The notes under the pieces are model-generated. The model had not been told where the DNA came from. It made no database searches and worked only from the letters and a program-made list of their open reading frames with translations. Positions 56,447-64,000 of a stretch of DNA of 64,000 nucleotides are shown in pieces. The DNA is from Nostoc sp. 106C (GTDB lineage: Bacteria; Cyanobacteriota; Cyanobacteriia; Cyanobacteriales; Nostocaceae), in the NCBI RefSeq assembly GCF_002154725.1, contig NZ_MTAW01000124.1, positions 1-64,000 of the forward strand, read 5' to 3'. The position numbers were made by a program, and so were the translations under genes. Positions within the stretch are counted from its first letter, which is position 1, and every line of letters begins with the position of its first letter.

Positions 56447-56539
56447 TTGTGAGCCACTGTGTTGGACGGGGTGCCCGGCCTAAAGCCAGTGGTGTCATTT
56501 GTTCAAGAGTCTTGACCAATGACTAATGACTCATGACTT
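56432..56539. repeat. Heptamer repeat arrays flanking a short GC-rich spacer
   Basis: GTCCTTTGTCATTTG overlaps the truA start; TGACCAATGACTAATGACTC abuts the rplQ stop. Between them is a GC-rich stretch (GGACGGGGTGCCCGGCC). Confidence 0.65.
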
Positions 56540-56888
56540 AAACTAGTTCAATAATGGCCATCTCAGCATTATCGCCCCGACGAGGCACTGTATGCAGGAT
56601 GCGGGTATAACCCCCTTGACGATTCGCATACCGAGTGGGAGCTTGCTCAAACAAGGCATGGACTAGTTGTTTATCGTAGATATAGCCTAAAGCTTCTCGA
56701 CGTGCTGCTAAGGAACCCTCTTTGGCTAAGGTGATCATTTTGTCTACTTCAGTTCGCAGTACTTTAGCTCGGATTAAAGTAGTAGTAATCCGACCATGAC
56801 GAACTAACTCAGTGGTGAGCGCGCGCAACAAAGCACGACGCTGGTCTGCTGGTTTACCAAGTTTTTTGACTCGACAACGGTGACGCAT
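56538..56888 (-). CDS. rplQ: 50S ribosomal protein L17
   Basis: A 116-residue L17 beginning [20 protein letters not shown], with [16 protein letters not shown] and a C-terminal [20 protein letters not shown]. It follows rpoA by 33 bases, as in most bacteria. Confidence 0.95.
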   Translation of the reverse strand: MRHRCRVKKLGKPADQRRALLRALTTELVRHGRITTTLIRAKVLRTEVDKMITLAKEGSLAARREALGYIYDKQLVHALFEQAPTRYANRQGGYTRILHTVPRRGDNAEMAIIELV

Positions 56889-56921
56889 AATAATGCACTA
56901 TCAATTACTAACGGTTTTGAT

Positions 56922-57869
56922 TTAGCTGTGTTTAGAGCTTCTTTCTTGGGGCAGGGTAATGCCTAAGCGTCGCTGTAAAGCTTCAACTACCTCTTCCGCT
57001 GACTTCTGACCGAAGTTTTTAATTTCTAACAGGTCTTCTTGGGTATAATCCAACAAGTCGGCTACAGAGTTAACTTGTGCTCGCTTGAGACAGTTATATG
57101 CCCGTACAGAAAGCTGCAACTCTTCGATCGGAATTTGGGCGGTTGGATCGTCTGGAATATCTGAGCCTGTATCGGTAGGTTCTAACGAAATATCTTTCAA
57201 TGGATTGAATAGATCTACCAAAATCCCCGCAGCAGATGACAGAGCTTCTTGGGGAGAGAGACTACCATTTGTCCAAACTTCCAACAATAGTCGGTCTTTG
57301 GTGATCGAACCATCCCCACGGGCTTCCTCGACACTATAGTTGACTTTCCGCACTGGCATAAACACTGAGTCGATTTGCAAAAAGTCCAAAGATGTGGCTT
57401 CTTCGCGTCCTCGTTCTACAGTGCGATAACCTTTACCTTTCTCGATCCGAAATTCCATTTCCAGTTTGCCGCCTTCAGCTAAGGTGGCTACATACTGAGT
57501 CGGATCAATTATTTCCACTTCACTAGGCAAATCAAAATGTGCCGCAGTGACTGTTGTAGGACCGTTAACGAGTAACCGCCCAATTTGGGGTTGAGAAGAG
57601 TAGCTTTTGAGAATAACTTCTTTCATTCTCATTAAGATTTCCAGCACGTCTTCTCGCACACCTGGAACTGTGGCAAACTCGTGTGAAACTCCTGCAATCC
57701 GCACTGCTGTAACTGCCGTTCCCTCTAAATTAGACAGTAAAACACGCCTTAAGGCGTTGCCAACTGTCGTTCCTTGACCGCGTTCTAGAGGTTCTAGGAC
57801 AAATTTACTGTAATGGCTTCGACTTTCCTCAGTATTAGACTCTACACATTCAATTTGAAACTGCGCCAC
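56922..57869 (-). CDS. rpoA: RNA polymerase alpha subunit
   Basis: A 315-residue alpha subunit. The N-terminal dimerisation domain has FVLEPLERGQGTTVGNALRR and ALSSAAGILVDLF. The C-terminal DNA- and activator-binding domain has LSVRAYNCLKRAQVNSVADL and LEIKNFGQKSAEEVVEALQ. Length and order are normal. About 350 bases separate it from rpsK. Confidence 0.97.
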   Translation of the reverse strand: MAQFQIECVESNTEESRSHYSKFVLEPLERGQGTTVGNALRRVLLSNLEGTAVTAVRIAGVSHEFATVPGVREDVLEILMRMKEVILKSYSSQPQIGRLLVNGPTTVTAAHFDLPSEVEIIDPTQYVATLAEGGKLEMEFRIEKGKGYRTVERGREEATSLDFLQIDSVFMPVRKVNYSVEEARGDGSITKDRLLLEVWTNGSLSPQEALSSAAGILVDLFNPLKDISLEPTDTGSDIPDDPTAQIPIEELQLSVRAYNCLKRAQVNSVADLLDYTQEDLLEIKNFGQKSAEEVVEALQRRLGITLPQERSSKHS

Positions 57870-58216
57870 GGAGTTGCCTCCCTTGTTTTAAGGTGCTACT
57901 AGTAGGCAAACCAATTGCCTCCTAAAAGTTAGTTTTTGCCCTGAAGCTTAATTGAGTTTTATCAATTAGCCAACTACAAATGTTGTTATTTGATACTCTG
58001 ATTTAGCTCGCGGGCGCTAATAATTAATTTTGGGTTTTCCAAAGTTGGGCGAACCTCTTTTGAGGAGGAACGCTGATGGTCTTTTAATCACCCAATCCGT
58101 CTGAAGTTCAAAAGCCTTTACGTTGCAACACAGTTTGCGCGTTCAAGTTTCAAGCAGGCTGTACAGGTGGCTTTTCCGTGCCAGAACTTCTCGCTTTTAC
58201 TGCCCACAGGTTGGGT
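57870..58216. other. Gap between rpsK and rpoA
   Basis: About 345 bases within the cluster, all non-coding. No terminator-like hairpin was found. It could hold an extra promoter for rpoA-rplQ. Confidence 0.45.
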
Positions 58217-58612
58217 TTAGACTCGACGGCGCTTAGGTGGACGGCAACCATTGTGAGGAATCGGAGTAATGTCCCGAATAAGTGTAATTTCCAGTCCGGC
58301 TCCTTGGAGTGCCCGAATCGCAGTTTCTCTACCTGCACCTGGACCACTGACCATTACCTCAATTTGGCGCATTCCTTGATCGATGGCTCGACGGGCAGCA
58401 CTTTCAGCGGCAGTTTGTGCAGCAAAGGGAGTTCCTTTTTTGGCACCCTTAAAACCGCTGGAACCAGCGCTTGCCCAAGAAATGACGTCTCCGTTTTGAT
58501 CGGTAATGGTGACAATGCTATTGTTGAAAGTAGACTGGATGTAAGCCATACCGTTGGGTACGTTCCGTTTCTGCTTTTTGCTCCCGGATTTTTTTGTTGG
58601 TTGTCGCGCCAT
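58217..58612 (-). CDS. rpsK: 30S ribosomal protein S11
   Basis: A 131-residue S11: [40 protein letters not shown] and the C-terminal [16 protein letters not shown] are all as expected. It follows rpsM by 54 bases. Confidence 0.96.
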   Translation of the reverse strand: MARQPTKKSGSKKQKRNVPNGMAYIQSTFNNSIVTITDQNGDVISWASAGSSGFKGAKKGTPFAAQTAAESAARRAIDQGMRQIEVMVSGPGAGRETAIRALQGAGLEITLIRDITPIPHNGCRPPKRRRV

Positions 58613-58666
58613 AGTTGTGTAGTGAATTTAAGGTAAACCTTGCTCTGATGAGCAAGCATAGACATA

Positions 58667-59047
58667 TTATTTGCCTGGTGCTTTCTTCTTCCCAGCCACA
58701 GTCTGCCTTCTACCACGACGGGTTCTGGCATTTGTGCGAGTTCTTTGTCCTCTGACTGGTAAACCCATGCGATGACGACGCCCTCTGTAAGTACCAATGT
58801 CAATTAGGCGTTTGATGTTCATCGCTTCCCAGCGGCGCAAGTCCCCTTCGACTTGATAGTTACTTTCTATTTCTCCTCGCAGGGCAGCAACATCAGCATC
58901 ACTGAGTTCTTTAACGCGGGTGTCTGGGTTAACACCTGTAGTCGCTAAAATTTCTTGCGACCTAGATAAACCAATTCCGTAGATATAGGTGAGACCAATT
59001 TCAACACGCTTATCACGTGGAAGGTCTACTCCGGCAATACGTGCCAC
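58667..59047 (-). CDS. rpsM: 30S ribosomal protein S13
   Basis: A 126-residue S13. It begins [20 protein letters not shown] and contains [20 protein letters not shown] and the basic C-terminal tail. It contacts the large subunit and P-site tRNA. Confidence 0.96.
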   Translation of the reverse strand: MARIAGVDLPRDKRVEIGLTYIYGIGLSRSQEILATTGVNPDTRVKELSDADVAALRGEIESNYQVEGDLRRWEAMNIKRLIDIGTYRGRRHRMGLPVRGQRTRTNARTRRGRRQTVAGKKKAPGK

Positions 59048-59161
59048 AATGAATTTCTCCCTCTTGTTCTCGCAATTGCTGTTAGAAAAATGCGATTAAT
59101 CGCATTTTGGGCTTTGTCTAGCGTCTTTGTGTCGCATTTGTCTCTGGTTATAATCAGAGCG

Positions 59162-59275
59162 CTAGCCTTGACGTTGCTTATGCTTGGGGTTAACACAAAT
59201 CACCATGACGCGACCACGGCGTTTGATCACGTTACACTTTTCGCAAATCTTCTTGACTGAGGCTCGGACTTTCAT
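59162..59275 (-). CDS. rpmJ: 50S ribosomal protein L36
   Basis: A 37-residue gene: [20 protein letters not shown], then [17 protein letters not shown] and a TAG stop. Cys11, Cys14, Cys27 and His32 form the zinc site of the C+ form. Its place between infA and rpsM is the conserved one. Confidence 0.95.
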   Translation of the reverse strand: MKVRASVKKICEKCNVIKRRGRVMVICVNPKHKQRQG

Positions 59276-59390
59276 GCCTTTTGTAATTAACTCCAAATAG
59301 TGAATTATAGCATTTTTAAGGAAATTAGTCAGTTAAAAGACTGATGAACACCCAAAAAGGTGATTTTATGGTAATATTCTCTACATAATC

Positions 59391-59615
59391 TTACTTCTTG
59401 CGCAGTCGATAGGTGATTCTACCCTTTGTCAAGTCGTAGGGAGTTAATTCCACTTTGACGCGATCGCCAGGTAAAATCTTGATGTAATTCCGGCGGATTT
59501 TGCCCGAAATGTGTGCTAGGACATTAAAGCCATTATCTAAGTCAACGCGAAACATCGCGTTGGGTAATGACTCTGTAACCGTGCCTTCCATTTCAATCAA
59601 ATCTTGCTTAGACAA
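59391..59615 (-). CDS. infA: Translation initiation factor IF-1
   Basis: A 74-residue OB-fold protein: [23 protein letters not shown]-type [20 protein letters not shown] and [14 protein letters not shown]. It binds the ribosomal A site during initiation. It follows adk with a 224-base gap. Confidence 0.95.
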
Positions 59616-59839
59616 TTTGTTTTTTCCTCAACTCAACAATCTCCTGTTCTTTTGCCGTACCTTCACCTGCAAGAGAACATACTTCACGAAATATATCAAC
59701 AGTTTCTTAATATATCTTAGCTAAAATTGCCATCTGCCCTACCGAGAGAGACAGCAGTAAATTTTATCTGTGGACTAAATTAGGGATATAGGAGAAATTG
59801 GAAATTGGGATTTCTCCCATATCCCCCTCTATACTTTGC

Positions 59840-60394
59840 TTAAGACGCTATTACCTTTTGCAGTTCAGTTGTGACTTCTTCTTGGGACAGATTACCGTTA
59901 ACGGTTAAAAGTTTTTGGCGATCGCCGTAATAATCGATCAAGGGTGCAGTTTCCGAGCGGTAAACTTCTAGACGACGACGAATAACTTCTTCACTGTCAT
60001 CCTTTCTACCCCTGGCTAGTAACCTTGCAACCACTACATCATCTGGGACATCTAGGTTGACTACCTTTTCACCACCCTGATGTGTTGTTTCCAGCAATTG
60101 TGCTAAAAATTTGGCCTGCGTTACTTTACGGGGAAAGCCATCTAGAATCCAACCAGATTTGGCATCAGGTTGATCTAGGCGCTCCTTTACCAGGTCTTCT
60201 ACTAGCTGGTCGGGAACTAACTCACCACTATCAACATAATTTTGAGCTTTAACTCCCAAAGGTGTTTGGTCTTTCATCGCTTGTCGTAAGATATCACCCG
60301 TAGAAATATGGGGAATCTGCAAGTGTTCAGCCAATTTTTGAGATTGTGTTCCTTTACCAGCTCCTGGTGGTCCCAAGAAGATTAATCGCGTCAC
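59840..60394 (-). CDS. adk: Adenylate kinase
   Basis: A 184-residue short-LID adenylate kinase interconverting ATP, ADP and AMP. The P-loop is [10 protein letters not shown] at residue 8; AMP-binding STGDILRQA and [14 protein letters not shown] are intact, and [20 protein letters not shown] forms the LID region. Its ATG overlaps the last base of the secY stop, as is usual for secY-adk. Confidence 0.96.
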   Translation of the reverse strand: MTRLIFLGPPGAGKGTQSQKLAEHLQIPHISTGDILRQAMKDQTPLGVKAQNYVDSGELVPDQLVEDLVKERLDQPDAKSGWILDGFPRKVTQAKFLAQLLETTHQGGEKVVNLDVPDDVVVARLLARGRKDDSEEVIRRRLEVYRSETAPLIDYYGDRQKLLTVNGNLSQEEVTTELQKVIAS

Positions 60395-61707
60395 TATTGT
60401 TTCACCATTCCTTCGTAGCGCTGAGATATAACGTAGGTTTGGACTTGCTTCGCCGTGTCAATTGCTACACCAACCAGAATTAACAAAGATGTAGCTCCCA
60501 ATCCCTTAAAAGTTGGTACTCCTAAAGCACTTTCCACAGCTGTGGGGATAATTGCAACAAAGCCCAAAAATATTGCACCCAAAAAAGTTAGTCGATTAAT
60601 TACTCGCTCGATATACTCACTAGTCGCCTTACCAGGACGAATTCCGGGAATACTCGAACCCATCTTCTTCAAGTTCTGCGCTACGTCTACTGGGTTAACA
60701 ATCAACGAAGAATAGAAATAGCTGAAGAAAACAATAGAAATTAAGTAAACCAAGGCATAGGCCCAAGGCTGAGAACCACCGGGACTGAGGTAAGTGTTAA
60801 CGATATTTGCCAAGTCCGGATTTTTGGTAAAATTCGCAATTAGCAGTGGCAAACTCAGAATCGCAGCTGCAAAAATAATTGGCATGACGCCACCAGAGTT
60901 CAGTCGCAGAGGTAGGTAGCTACGTTGCTCAGCCAAAACTCGTCGCCCTACTTGACGCCGCGCTGAAATAATTGGGATGCGTCGAATTCCTTCCTGCACA
61001 AATACAATACCAACAATTGTTGCTAGGAAGACTACCACCAGCACAATTACCCGACCTACTATTTCGCGACCGCCAACTTGCACTAAGTCGATAGTATCAC
61101 CCAAAGATTTTGGTAGTGATGCCACGATGTTGACAAAAATCAACAATGATGCACCATTACCAATACCGCGTTCTGTAATCAGTTCGGATGCCCACATAAC
61201 GAACATTGAACCAGCGGTGAGCGCGATCGCAGTTTCCGCCACAAATAAGGGGCCTGGCTGTAAGGCAAACTGCTGAAGGAAGAGAGCTGAAAAAGCTGTA
61301 CTTTGAATAATCGCCCAACCTACAGTGACATAGCGTGTAATTTGTGAAATTTTTCGCCGCCCAGCTTCACCTTCGTCTTTCTGTAACTTTTCTAAAGATG
61401 GTATGGCCGCAGTGAGTAATTGGATAATAATGGACGCATTAATAAAGGGCAAAATACCCAAGGCAAAGACTCCCAAAGTCGAAAGTCCTCGCCCGGAAAA
61501 TATATCCAATAAACCAAAGATGGAATTATTTCCCGAGATAGCTTCGTGAAACCTAGCTCTATCAATACCTGGTACAGGCAGAAAGATGCCCAGGCGAACC
61601 AAAATTAAAATACCGACAGTGACAAGCAGCCTACCTCTCAGTCCAGCTGCTTGAGCCATCTGCATAAAAGTTTCTTGAGCCGTTGGGGCTTTGTCTCGAC
61701 TGATCAT
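60394..61707 (-). CDS. secY: Preprotein translocase subunit SecY
   Basis: A 437-residue, ten-span channel protein of the Sec translocase. Characteristic segments are [33 protein letters not shown], the plug region near residue 65 ([20 protein letters not shown]) and [20 protein letters not shown]. It serves both plasma and thylakoid membranes in cyanobacteria. It lies 71 bases after rplO. Confidence 0.97.
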   Translation of the reverse strand: MISRDKAPTAQETFMQMAQAAGLRGRLLVTVGILILVRLGIFLPVPGIDRARFHEAISGNNSIFGLLDIFSGRGLSTLGVFALGILPFINASIIIQLLTAAIPSLEKLQKDEGEAGRRKISQITRYVTVGWAIIQSTAFSALFLQQFALQPGPLFVAETAIALTAGSMFVMWASELITERGIGNGASLLIFVNIVASLPKSLGDTIDLVQVGGREIVGRVIVLVVVFLATIVGIVFVQEGIRRIPIISARRQVGRRVLAEQRSYLPLRLNSGGVMPIIFAAAILSLPLLIANFTKNPDLANIVNTYLSPGGSQPWAYALVYLISIVFFSYFYSSLIVNPVDVAQNLKKMGSSIPGIRPGKATSEYIERVINRLTFLGAIFLGFVAIIPTAVESALGVPTFKGLGATSLLILVGVAIDTAKQVQTYVISQRYEGMVKQ

Positions 61708-61778
61708 AGAGTGCTACCTTTATCGTGAACCAGGCGCTGGAAGCGAGTTAGCTAGCATGTTAAGTGCGCTATTCTGGC

Positions 61779-62225
61779 TCACTCTGGGACTTGACAACTT
61801 CCTCCAGCTGCCTCAATTTTGCTACGAGCTTGACCTGTAAAAGCCGCTGCTTTGACTGTCAGCGGAACGCTCAGTTCTCCGTTACCCAAAATTTTCAATG
61901 GACCTTTGACAGCAGTAAGAATACCTGCTGCTTTTAAGGATTCCAAAGTTACTTCTGTATTGGCAGGGAGAGAAGCTAGCTTATCTACATTAATCGTAGT
62001 GTAAATTTTCCGATTAACTATCGGAAAACCCTTCAACTTAGGTAAGCGGCGGTACAACGGCTGTTGACCACCTTCAAACCCTGGTCGGGTACCACTACCT
62101 GAACGGGATTTTTGACCCCGCATCCCTAAACCAGCACTTGCACCTTGCCCGGCTGAAATACCTCTACCTACACGCTTACGGCGTTTTTTTGAGCCTTTTT
62201 GAGGCTTAGCATCGTTGAGTCTCAT
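61779..62225 (-). CDS. rplO: 50S ribosomal protein L15
   Basis: A 148-residue L15: [20 protein letters not shown], the glycine-rich [20 protein letters not shown] and [19 protein letters not shown]. The C-terminal globular domain is complete. Confidence 0.96.
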   Translation of the reverse strand: MRLNDAKPQKGSKKRRKRVGRGISAGQGASAGLGMRGQKSRSGSGTRPGFEGGQQPLYRRLPKLKGFPIVNRKIYTTINVDKLASLPANTEVTLESLKAAGILTAVKGPLKILGNGELSVPLTVKAAAFTGQARSKIEAAGGSCQVPE

Positions 62226-62273
62226 GATGTAAATAGTAATTTTTTACACAAATACTCTGCAAAATTGGCTCTA

Positions 62274-62801
62274 CTAAATGATGTAGAGATTTTCAATAGG
62301 AACACCCCGATCTTCAGCGACTTCAGACAAGGTACGCAGTGTTGATAAAGCGTTGACTGCGGCTCTAGCATTATTGAGTGGATTGTTGGAGCCGAGTTGC
62401 TTTGCTAAAACGTTACGAACTCCTGCTAATTCCAGTACAGTCCGGACAGCACCCCCAGCAATTACTCCAGTACCAGGTGCGGCTGGTCGCATCATGACCT
62501 TAGCTCCGCCACCGACACCATCAATGGGATGGGGGATGGAGTTGGACTTTGTAATGGGGATGTCAATGAGATGTTTTTTACCGTCGGCTACGCCCTTTTT
62601 TACGGCACCAATTACATCAGAGGCTTTGCCCACTCCTACACCAACTTGACCGCGTTCGTTACCGACGACCACGATCGCCCGGAAGCTGAGTTTTTTACCT
62701 CCTTTGACGACCTTGCTCACCCGTCGAATCTGAATGACTCGCTCTTGCCAGTTGGTTTCTTCTTTTTTTGCGCGGTTTGCTTTACGACGACCAGTTGCCA
62801 T
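62274..62801 (-). CDS. rpsE: 30S ribosomal protein S5
   Basis: A 175-residue S5, with a basic N-terminal extension and then [40 protein letters not shown] and [20 protein letters not shown]. It shapes the mRNA entry channel and affects decoding accuracy. Confidence 0.96.
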   Translation of the reverse strand: MATGRRKANRAKKEETNWQERVIQIRRVSKVVKGGKKLSFRAIVVVGNERGQVGVGVGKASDVIGAVKKGVADGKKHLIDIPITKSNSIPHPIDGVGGGAKVMMRPAAPGTGVIAGGAVRTVLELAGVRNVLAKQLGSNNPLNNARAAVNALSTLRTLSEVAEDRGVPIENLYII

Positions 62802-62827
62802 AATTAAATGCTCTCTATTAGTTTAGT

Positions 62828-62909
62828 TGTCCTTCGTCTTTTGTCATTTGTCCTTTATCATTTGTCTTTTGTCCAATGACTAATGACTAATGACTGATGA
62901 CAAATGACT
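62828..62909. repeat. Heptamer (STRR-type) repeat array
   Basis: GTCCTTT/GTCATTT units followed by TGACTAA units, filling the gap between rplR and rpsE. Confidence 0.75.
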
Positions 62910-63272
62910 TTAGAAATCTAAACCAGCCTCACGTGCTGCATCAGCCAGCGCTTGGATGCGACCGTGATATAAGTTGCCACCGCGATCAAAGACTACTTTG
63001 GTGATGCCTTTTTCTAGCGATCTCGCTGCTATCAGTTTGCCAACTTGCACGGATGCGTCACGGTTAGCGCCTGAGGCTAAACTCGATTTCAACTCTGGCT
63101 CTACAGTTGAGGCTGCCACCAAAGTGTGGTGTTGAGTATCATCAATTATTTGGGCGTAAATATGCTCATTAGAACGAAATACAGCTAAGCGTGGACGTTC
63201 GGGAGAGCCTTGAACTTTACCACGGATACGTCGATGGCGACGTGTTTTTGATTCTCTACGAGTAAGTTTCAT
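62910..63272 (-). CDS. rplR: 50S ribosomal protein L18
   Basis: A 120-residue L18: [40 protein letters not shown] and [20 protein letters not shown]. It binds 5S rRNA. The gap to rplF is 2 bases. Confidence 0.96.
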   Translation of the reverse strand: MKLTRRESKTRRHRRIRGKVQGSPERPRLAVFRSNEHIYAQIIDDTQHHTLVAASTVEPELKSSLASGANRDASVQVGKLIAARSLEKGITKVVFDRGGNLYHGRIQALADAAREAGLDF

Positions 63273-63274
63273 TT

Positions 63275-63823
63275 TTACTTCTTACCACTCTTACCAGTCT
63301 TACCAGCTTTACGTCTGACCACTTCCCCGGCATAGCGAATGCCCTTACCTTTATAAGGTTCTGGTGGACGGACAGCACGAATCTTTGCTGCTGTGTTACC
63401 TACTATTTCTTTGTCATAGCCACTGACTATGACATTAGTTGTACCTTCCACAGCAAACTGAATTCCATCTGGTGGAGCAATTTGTACTTGATGGCTATAA
63501 CCCATATTTAAAACTAGGTTACGACCTTGGACTTGTGCCCGATAACCAACACCTTGAATTTCTAAACGGCGCTGAAAACCTTGGGACACGCCCTCAACCA
63601 TGTTGGCAACTAAAGTACGGCTCAAACCGTGCATTTGCCTCGAGGTACGGGAATCATCGCGACGATTTACTAGTAATGTTTCCCCTTCTTGGGAGACTAT
63701 CACATGGCTAGGTAACTCGCGAGAAAGTTCTCCTTTGGGCCCTTTGACGACAACTTTTGCGCCATCAATCGCCACTTGCACTTTGGCGGGAATAGTAATT
63801 GGACGTTTACCAATACGAGACAT
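63275..63823 (-). CDS. rplF: 50S ribosomal protein L6
   Basis: A 182-residue L6: [40 protein letters not shown] and the C-terminal [20 protein letters not shown]. Two similar alpha/beta domains are present. A heptamer array lies just upstream. Confidence 0.96.
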   Translation of the reverse strand: MSRIGKRPITIPAKVQVAIDGAKVVVKGPKGELSRELPSHVIVSQEGETLLVNRRDDSRTSRQMHGLSRTLVANMVEGVSQGFQRRLEIQGVGYRAQVQGRNLVLNMGYSHQVQIAPPDGIQFAVEGTTNVIVSGYDKEIVGNTAAKIRAVRPPEPYKGKGIRYAGEVVRRKAGKTGKSGKK

Positions 63824-63831
63824 GACTTTTT

Positions 63832-63890
63832 GCCCTTTGTTATTTGTCCTTTGTCCTTTGTCTTTAACTAATGACTAATGACTAATGACT
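63832..63890. repeat. Heptamer (STRR-type) repeat array
   Basis: GTCCTTT units followed by TGACTAA units, filling the gap between rpsH and rplF. Confidence 0.75.
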
Positions 63891-64000
63891 ACCAGACATA
63901 GCACAGCACTTCACCACCCAAGTTCTGACGACGCGCTTCACGGTCGGTCATGATCCCACTGGATGTTGAAATAATGGCAATGCCGATCCCACCCAGTACT
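63889..64000 (-). CDS. rpsH: 30S ribosomal protein S8, C-terminal part
   Basis: The window ends inside the gene. The visible 36 residues, [20 protein letters not shown] and then [16 protein letters not shown], are the conserved end of S8, with a TAG stop at 63889-63891. The STSSGIMTD segment contacts 16S rRNA helix 21. Confidence 0.95.
   Translation of the reverse strand, partial: VLGGIGIAIISTSSGIMTDREARRQNLGGEVLCYVW

Noticed and set aside
58178-58636. 152-codon plus-strand frame opposite rpsK
   Set aside because: Antisense to a certain ribosomal protein gene, with no ribosome site or recognisable domain.
59340-59380. Short hairpin CACC...GGTG after infA
   Set aside because: A four-base stem is too weak to support a terminator inside the cluster.

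Overview
The window reads as chromosomal DNA of a filamentous, probably heterocyst-forming cyanobacterium of the Nostoc/Anabaena type. The signs are many GCGATCGC (HIP1) octamers, short heptamer arrays of the TGACAAA/TCATTAG kind between genes, an orange carotenoid protein, an NDH-1 subunit K, a PGR5 homologue and a CGLD27 protein. No species call is made.

Layout. 0-4.3 kb: a 21-bp tandem repeat at the left edge, a solitary ndhK followed without a gap by a GNAT acetyltransferase, then a small EACC1-like protein paired with a membrane-anchored caspase-like peptidase (a candidate conflict or cell-death module), and a PGR5 homologue. 4.4-10.8 kb: a YbhGFSR-type exporter (membrane fusion protein, double ATPase, two ABC-2 permeases) with a degenerate PD-(D/E)XK-fold protein between the permease genes. 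10.8-17.7 kb: recG, a coiled-coil hypothetical, tsf and rpsB, and a family 2 glycosyltransferase. 18-25.7 kb: a Tat-exported PhoX-like protein, a protein with internal repeats, a STAS-sugar transferase fusion, queE, a DUF3318 protein and a YbjN-like protein.

26-28.6 kb is a graveyard: a methyltransferase pseudogene and a divergent LysR pseudogene. The LysR gene is split by an element flanked by a perfect 10-bp direct repeat, and that element is itself interrupted by a decayed ISAs1-family insertion sequence. 29.4-35.3 kb: a glycosyltransferase, rsfS-CGLD27, an asparaginase, initiator tRNA-Met and a membrane GTPase. 35.4-37.9 kb is a second accessory patch: a two-repeat CRISPR remnant, a nuclease-like gene stopped at codon 5, and an intact cytosine-5 DNA methyltransferase. 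38-44.9 kb: deoC, recO, an MFS transporter, a glycosyltransferase possibly making digalactosyl lipid, and ocp. 45-46.8 kb: a DUF2281 protein, a solitary PD-(D/E)XK nuclease and a chimeric, frameshifted PIN-toxin gene. 46.9-52.8 kb: a metzincin-like protease, secG, gpmI, an ABC-F ATPase and a small HTH-like protein.

53-64 kb is the distal spc/alpha ribosomal cluster, all on the minus strand: rpsH (partial), rplF, rplR, rpsE, rplO, secY, adk, infA, rpmJ, rpsM, rpsK, rpoA, rplQ, truA, rplM, rpsI, rpmE, prfA, ending at an intrinsic terminator. It codes for ribosome assembly, translation initiation and termination, RNA polymerase alpha and the Sec channel; secG, rsfS, tsf and rpsB elsewhere in the window serve the same machinery.

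The most interesting material is the EACC1-caspase pair, the methyltransferase beside an inactivated nuclease, the nested insertion in the LysR gene, and heptamer repeats that have supplied start codons and first residues of several housekeeping proteins.
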